Shown here: one piece after another, positions 58,341-64,000 of the stretch | How positions within the stretch are numbered: the stretch's first letter is position 1 | How the letters are laid out: each line of letters opens with the position of its first letter | Made by a program: the position numbers and the translations under genes | The notes under the pieces: generated by a model | What the model was told of the DNA's origin: nothing | Database searches by the model: none | The model's input: the letters and a program-made list of their open reading frames with translations, nothing else | Source of the DNA: Salvator merianae | Taxonomy: Eukaryota > Chordata > Lepidosauria > Squamata > Teiidae | Reading direction: 5' to 3' | Assembly (NCBI GenBank): GCA_003586115.2 | Contig: QVOM02000073.1 | Coordinates: forward strand, 32,418,468-32,482,467 | DNA length: 64,000 nt

Positions 58341-59609
58341 TTCTGAGCCGCTTTTTGTACTCTGTGTGAATGGCAATCCATTCTTGCAATTCAAATACAT
58401 GCCCAAATTTCTTGCTTATATTATTTTAGTCCTCCTCCTCTACTTCATGGCAAGAACTTGAGAAACAGTCTGCCTAGATGACTGCCTCATTCAGACAGTA
58501 CCATAAGGGAAAGGATTCCACACCACCAAGTATAGGACACAGTTCCTATTTCAGCAGTTAGGGTTTCATAATGTTCCTAAACTGTTCCTAATAATTTCAA
58601 TATTTTTTTCAAATTTTAGGATTAACTGTTCCTCACATACACATTCATAGTTCGGTTGCAATAAAATTAAGACTAAGGCAACTTCAGCACACATGCTGTG
58701 GCATTTGCAAAGGGAATTGTTCCTGAAGATGGGTTGTCTGCCCATGCAAACTTCAAGGCAGGGGAACAAAAGTTCCCAGGTTTCTAAGTTTGCATCCAGA
58801 GACCTTTCAGTAAAAGAGGGCCATTTTCAGAGCCCTAGCAAAAGGCTGACAGCTCTGGAATAGGAGGTAGGCTTAGGCTGCCACTGCTGGCCTCCCACAT
58901 GTTGGCACCACCAGCGAGTCTGGCTTGTATCATATTTGCAGAGTGAATTCTCCTGTTCTGCAAATGGAGTGCTTCCAGGAAATAATTCTGCCCCAGGAGC
59001 CTGCTGGACACCAGTAACCTGCAGTCTCCCACATTCCAGGTCCTCTTTTGGCATGTGGTACCAAGTACATGCTAGCCATCCTTCTTTTGCAGCCTGAAGG
59101 GGCTGCACACATCCTAACTAATTTAGCTTTAAGTGTTATGCATTTGTTCAAGTTGTGATTTCTCAAAACATTTGCATTGGCATAAGAACAACAGAGATAA
59201 CATCAGTCATGTGTTTAGGAAGGAAAAGCCAATTTACAACAATCAAAATAATTATCCTTTCATTACAAGTTGCTTTACCCAGGAATGCTTTGGCTTCATT
59301 TCCTCTATAGTAGACTTGTGTTCAACCACAATTTATCAAAAACAAACTGCTTAAAGAATCCTGGAACTGTCATGTGCCTCATGCTATAAACTCAGGTTTT
59401 ATACTACACCCACAGGCTACTTTGTAGCAAGTGAGCACTGTCATTAGGAGAATTCTACCTAGTCATCCCATCCTTTGACAAGTCAGTGGATGGCTGCTAG
59501 GAATGGACCTTCTCCCTAATAGCCCCACTTTTATAGAGCACTCTTCTAGGGCAGTTGTGTCAGGTGTCTTCTTCTGATATTTCTAGGCATCTGGTGAAAT
59601 TCCACCTCT
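58341..59609. other. Unassigned sequence
   Basis: No gene recognised. Three overlapping minus-strand frames at 58,827-59,166 are frame shadows without a domain. Confidence 0.35.
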
Positions 59610-59800
59610 TCTCCCAGCAAAAAGAAAGACGTGGTAATATGAGCTTTCATGGACTGAGGCTACTTCTGATGCAGCTGATGAAGTAAGCTTAGTCTACACA
59701 AGCTCATGCTACCAGCTTCTTTCTCTTTGTTAGCCTCTAAGGTGCTAGTAGACCCCCTTACTTACTGATCCAGACTAACATGGCTACGTCTTTGAATTTT
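59610..59800. repeat. Interspersed repeat of unresolved class ('agtctctaaggtgctag' type)
   Basis: The words 'gatgaagtaagcttagtct', 'agctcatgctaccagcttct', 'ttagcctctaaggtgctag' and 'ccagactaacatggctacg' belong to a repeat I know from reptile and turtle genomes ('gttagtctctaaggtgcca...gactaacacggctac'). I am not certain of its class. Confidence 0.5.
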
Positions 59801-59999
59801 ACCTTTTTTCCCAGACATTCAGCAACTAGGTCAATGATATTTTACTGTGCTGTAACAAAATAAAATTTAGAACCCAATTCTATGTCTTATTTAGATTGTA
59901 ATAGCTTGTTCCTCTTTTTTACCTTCCTGGTTTTAGTGTTTTTATTGTCCTATTTTATTTTATATAGTTTTGCTGTTTTTTGTCTTTGTTGTTTATTCC

Positions 60000-60100
60000 G
60001 TACACCACCTTGAAAATACAGTGAAGGGCAATATAGAAATTCCATAAAGAAAGCAAGCAAGAAAGAAAGAAAGATAGGCAGGCAGGCAGGCAGGGTGGGA
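60000..60100. repeat. LINE-like tail and (AAGA)n(GGCA)n microsatellite
   Basis: The phrase 'tacaccaccttgaaaatac' then 'gggcaatatagaaattccat' resembles an L2-like 3' tail. It runs into AAGA/AAGC units and then GGCA units (about 60,046-60,096). Confidence 0.55.
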
Positions 60101-60355
60101 AATTCACCTTACATTTGCCATCATTATTCCTCTCTTCAAGGGCAGGACTACATCTGCACCTGTGCAACTGACCACACCTAAGAAGAGTGAAATAATGGTG
60201 AGGACTCTATTCTACAGAGAAGTGTGTCCCCTGCAACTTGTACTCATCTGCTACAAAGTAGGCTATTTGTGCTGTGGAGAGCCCAGGCCTGTTGAGTGAC
60301 AAACTTGACAGTCCTGGGCCTCTCTAATCAGTTTGATTATGATAAACTGTGTTTA

Positions 60356-61490
60356 CATAGAATCATAGAACCCTAGAGTTGGAAAGAACCTTCAGGGTCG
60401 AGTCCAGCCCCCTGTTTAATGCAGAATTCACTAAACCTGCCCAGACAGATGACTGTTCAGTTTCTGCTTGAAGACCTCCAGTGAAGGAGAGCTTGCTACC
60501 TCCTATTCCATTGACTGATTACTCTTACTGTCAGAATTTTTTTCCTACTATCTAATCTGTGTTTACTTGCTTACACTTTCAAGCTGTTACTTCTGGTCCT
60601 TCCCTCTTATGCAAGTGAGAGTACAGCTGATCCCTCTGCACTGTGACATTGCTTCAGATACTTGAATATGGCTATCATGTCTCCTTCTCAGTCTTCTCTT
60701 GTACAGGCTATATGCCTAGCTCCTTTAACCATTTTTCATAGGACATGATTAGTAGACTACTCACCATCTTGGTAGCCCTCCTTTGAACTTGCTACAGTTT
60801 GTTGATGTCTTTTTTTAACCTGGGGTGTCCAGACCTAGACACAATACTCTACATGAAAACTGGCCAAGGCAGAGTAAAGAGGGACAATTATTTGTCATGA
60901 TCTAGATTCTATGTTTCTCTTTATACATCCCAGGATAGTGCTTGCCTTTTCTGCAGCTGCATCGCACTGTTGACTCATATTCAGTCTGTGATCCACTAGT
61001 ACACTCAGGTCCTTTATATATGTGTTGCTGTTTAACCACATTCTTCCTATTCTATATTTGTTTTTGTTTTTTTTAATTTTTCTTACTCAGATGTAGGACT
61101 TTACATTTCTGACTACTGAATATTATTCCGTTAATTTCAGCCCACCTTTCAAGCTTGTCTAGATTTTTTTGAATCCTATCCTTCTTTTTCCTAGTGCTAA
61201 CTTTGTATCATCTGCAAGTTTGACCAGCACTCCCTCATCAAGGTTATTTATAAAAATGTTGAACAGCACCAGGCCCAGGACAGACCTTTGTGGCACTCCA
61301 CTCAAGATATTCTTCCAACTGGATATTAGGCCATTTATGACCACTCTTTGAGTACTTTCACTAAGCCAGTTATCAATCCACCTAGCAGTTGACTTGTCGA
61401 TCTCATATTTGATTATTATTATTATTTTTAATAAGGGCAGTATGAGACACTTTGTCAAAAGCCTTGCTAAGGTCATGATTCACTATGTCT
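60356..61490 (-). mobile_element. CR1 LINE, minus strand, 3' part
   Basis: It starts at the CR1 terminal octamer (CATAGAATCATAGAAC) and continues antisense with 'tagagttggaaagaacctt', 'ctgcttgaagacctccagtg' and 'gaatatggctatcatgtctc'. The antisense coding part at 61,159-61,476 (105 codons) reads '[20 protein letters not shown]', 'GVPQRSVLG' and motif C 'KLADDTKL', where both catalytic Asp are kept. An ATT repeat expands the '[11 protein letters not shown]' word. Downstream C-terminal coding is decayed. It joins 62,842-63,135 across an insertion. Confidence 0.88.
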
Positions 61491-62841
61491 GAGGATTTCA
61501 CATGCACAGCCTTTGGGTATAGATGCTTTCCGAATGTTCTTCTCCCTTTGAGAAATTAAATGGATATTTAAAAGAATAAGAACATTGGCAACCCCTCTTT
61601 GAGACTGGAGAAGATTCTGGAGACAATCTATTTTGTCTTCAGGCAGTAGAGAGAGAGGATTAAGCCCTAGTAAAGCCCTAAAATATTTTTGGGAACTAGT
61701 GGACTCTAAAAAGAAGCAGGACGCGATCTAATAAACAGCTTTGGGGGGAAAGCAACTCACCACCCAGACAAATTATTTCAATTGAACAGAAAATAGACAG
61801 ACTCTTGGAAGCTTTTATAAATTTGGAATAATCTCAATGTTCTGTGGAGGAATCTTTAAGAAATCTTACAAAGGAAGTTCATGAAACCAAGCGTATAGCC
61901 TCTGAAGCTTTAGAGAAAGGGAAAGGAATGAAAAACAGCTAGAAGACTTACATAAGGAAAATGAAGTTTTAAAACAAAGAATGACAGACAGTACTAATCA
62001 CTAGAGAAGGAAAAATATTAGACTGAAAAATATTCCAGAATCAGAAAATTGAGATTTGACAAAGCTGTTATTGGAATGGTTTCAAGGATATGGGATAGAT
62101 ATTAAAAATGATGACACTGAAAGAGCTCATACGTATTTGCATCTGAGGTGCAATGAGGGAGTTTCTTGACACATAACAGTGGCTTTTTCAAGATAAAATG
62201 TAAACGAAAAGATATAGAAATAGCTAAGAAGAGTTTCAGACCTTGTTTTCAAAGGGAATAGAATTGTGGTATTTTTGGATTTGGCCAAGAAGATCTTAAA
62301 GCAAAGAGCCATATTAATGCCCCTTCTGACATAAAATATCAAATCTGGGCATCAGCTTACTTGGGTCTTTCCAGTGGTTGTCCTTGTTTCTAGCAAAGGA
62401 AAGCTACTGCAAGCTAGGAACAAAAAGGAGGGAGAAAGGCTGCTGGAAACTCTGAGGAAGGGAAATGAAAATGGAGGCAACAAACCTAATGGAATGGCTA
62501 GTAATATAGCAGGGGAAGAGACTGAGAAGGAGAACAGAGAATTGGATCAACAAAAAGACATTTTATCAGAAGCAAAAGAGAAGGAGAAACTGATTTAAAA
62601 AAACAGGATGTCAAGAGTAATAACAGAACCAAAACAAAACAAATAAACAAGGAAAGTTAATAGAATTTGCAAAGGGAATAGAATTACAATGAAGGGACTT
62701 TGCTGTGACAACCTGTTTTAAAAAAAAGAAATAACAAAATGGGAAAAGTTTTGTTTTTCTTACTACAGTGTTTAATGTTTATTAAAGAAGGGATAAGAGA
62801 AGTGAGTTTTGGACACATTATATTTTGATTTGTAGAATTAA
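61491..62841 (+). mobile_element. L1-type element with ORF1 only, inserted in CR1
   Basis: 1,351 bp interrupt the minus-strand CR1. The 14-mer GATTCACTATGTCT ends at 61,490 and GATACACTATGTCT follows at 62,842-62,855. CR1 coding continues correctly if one copy is removed, so this is an apparent target-site duplication with one mismatch. The insert holds a decayed L1 ORF1 and then about 240 bp without ORF2. No poly(A) tail precedes the right duplication; the end reads 'gatttgtagaattaa'. It resembles the 'half-L1' (HAL1) design known from mammals. Whether it is a family or a single internal deletion cannot be decided here. Confidence 0.72.
61840..62598 (+). pseudogene. L1-type ORF1 remnant
   Basis: L1 ORF1 proteins are RNA-binding trimers with a coiled coil, an RRM and a C-terminal domain. 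The plus strand here encodes Lys/Glu/Leu-rich coiled-coil-like text (LEDLHKENEVLKQRM) at about 61,935-61,983, then RRKNIRLKNIPE at 62,005-62,040 (the family's 'RR.N.RI.G.PE' word). 'LLLEWFQGYGIDIK' and 'ERAHT' follow, and 'VVFLDLAKKILKQRAILMPL' at about 62,254-62,313 matches the late 'DLS..TL..R' word. The last frame (62,374-62,598) is a highly charged tail ending in KEKLI. Stops and frameshifts separate the parts. Confidence 0.7.
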
Positions 62842-63135
62842 GATACACTATGTCTATGATATTTCCCTGATCAACTTAGCCTATGACTTTGTCATAAAAG
62901 AAAATGAGATTACTTTAGCGTGACCTGTTACAAATCCATGATGGCTCTGGTCCTTCATCCGATCTAAGTACTCACATGCATACTGTTTAATAATTTTTTC
63001 AAGAATTTTGGCCAGTATTGATGTCAGGCTCACAGGCCTGTAGTTTCCTGGCTCCACCTTCTTCCCTTTTTTGAAGAAAGGGGCAACATTTGCCCTTCTC
63101 CAATCTTCTGAGACTTCTTTTCTCCAGGTATTTGG
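62842..63135 (-). mobile_element. CR1 LINE, minus strand, 5' part beyond the L1 insertion
   Basis: The reverse complement reads, in order, a 'SEDWRRANVAPFFKKGKK' word, 'GNYRPVSLTS', 'KILEKIIKQ' and 'HGFVTG', then a 'SFSFMTK' counterpart of the 'ISFYDKI' segment. These are the reverse transcriptase words that precede the part at 60,356-61,490. The copy ends abruptly near 63,135 and so is 5'-truncated. Confidence 0.88.
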
Positions 63136-63534
63136 TACAAGCTTATTCTATACTCTAGACAGAAGCTATTGTCTTACTCTCATATAACAATTACTGTGCC
63201 ATTATTTGACTTTAGAATTAAATTGGATAAAACTACAAAATTGCTTTAGTGTATATATGAAGCTGAACAAGCAAGAGTCACAATGCAGGCCAAACTCACA
63301 GATCACTGGCCTAGAACACCCAGTTGAGTTTGAAGTGGGTCCTCTCCTGTACTACTGATAACATGGTGACAGCTACACTCTAAAATGATACTACAAGAAG
63401 CAACTATGCTGGCCTTTAACTTCCATAAGCAGCTACTACCACCAGTCTAAACATCCATTCCTTCTACATCCTGCTTGGACTGGCAAGTGACGCTTGGATG
63501 AAGCCAGCATTAATTACAAGAGAGTACAGCAATG
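63136..63534. other. Unassigned sequence
   Basis: Nothing recognised between the CR1 5' end and the L2 fragment. Confidence 0.35.
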
Positions 63535-63755
63535 ATGACCACAGTGGAACCAATGGAGTGATTGGAAGGGGCAAAGTCCTGAGTGAATCTTAACAAGACA
63601 GAGACTTTGTGAGTGGGATGTTCTCACATTTGGCTACTTGAGAATTTGCCTGTTCTAGATGGAATTGCACTCCCTCAGAAGGAACAGTACGTAGCAGGCT
63701 CAAGTGACCCCTGTGATTAGGAGTGTCTGCTACCATCTTCAGCTGTTGTACCAAC
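63535..63755 (+). mobile_element. L2-like LINE fragment, plus strand
   Basis: The words 'ttaacaagacagagactttg' and 'gagtgggatgttctcaca', then 'gagaatttgcctgttctag' and 'gaattgcactccctcagaag', match the L2 ORF2 segment also present at 56,740. It is cut at the Tc1 start. The continuation should lie beyond the Tc1 right end, outside this window. Confidence 0.62.
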
Positions 63756-63757
63756 TA

Positions 63758-64000
63758 CACTAGTGGCCAAAATTGTGGAAACCTTTTGGAAAAAGTGTAT
63801 CTTTGAGGTCTGATGGCTTATAACACCACTTTTTGGGGGAGTAACCCATAAAATGATATATCAATGGAAAGATAATTTAATCAAGAATGTAATGCAACAA
63901 ACTTTGTTCAAAAGTATAGCCAAATAACCAGCAAAAGAAGCACAACCTTTCCTTCATTTCAATGTAGCCAATGAGCATGAGTGTTTAGAGAGTCAATCAG
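63758..64000 (+). mobile_element. Second Tc1-like copy, cut by the window end
   Basis: It starts CACTAGTGGCCAAAATTGTG right after TA (63,756-63,757). The first 141 bp match the termini of the copy at 39,615-41,176. The next about 100 bp match the inside of that copy's right end (transposase 5' side) in inverted orientation. The transposase should therefore lie on the plus strand beyond 64,000. Relative to the first copy it lacks two short stretches of about 18 and 9 bp. Confidence 0.9.

Overview
The window looks like intergenic or intronic DNA from a reptile, most likely a squamate such as a lizard. The base composition is AT-rich, there are no operons and no long intact host reading frames. 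It carries the squamate mixture of CR1, L2-like and L1-like LINE fragments, Tc1-type DNA transposons, short inverted-repeat (MITE-like) elements and many microsatellites. I found no exon, tRNA, rRNA or CRISPR array that I can defend. The species assignment is an inference from repeat content.

Layout. The first 13 kb is old sequence with scattered decayed CR1/L3-like pieces and several MITE-like copies (near 6.5, 7.0, 8.5 and 10.0 kb). From 13.66 to 15.5 kb an L2-like LINE lies on the minus strand, with recognisable endonuclease, linker and C-terminal coding remnants but no central reverse transcriptase. From 16 to 33 kb there is mostly unassigned sequence with microsatellites (17.8 and 19.0 kb), MITE-like copies and a CR1/L3 fragment. 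An L1-type ORF2 C-terminus is on the minus strand at 33.8-34.5 kb, followed by an unassigned 108-codon frame. A complete Tc1-like transposon with long inverted termini and a broken DD34E transposase gene occupies 39,615-41,176.

The second half is denser. It holds an 88-bp-arm hairpin (42.8-43.1 kb), several copies of a MITE family whose ends read like GGCCTTTCTGCAC (45.8, 46.9, 50.3, 50.5, 53.0, 54.7 and 57.5 kb), and a 5'-truncated CR1 with its 3' octamer repeats (51.3-52.9 kb). That CR1 has a frameshift and a mutated catalytic motif. A minus-strand CR1 (60.36-63.14 kb) is interrupted by a 1.35-kb L1-type element that retains ORF1 remnants but no ORF2. The window ends inside a second, oppositely oriented Tc1 copy that lies against an L2 fragment.

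No host gene system is visible, so the genes do not work together as a pathway. The window is a record of layered transposition. The observations most worth following are the ORF1-only L1 insertion with its apparent target-site duplication, the Tc1 pair, and the hairpin and nested MITE families.
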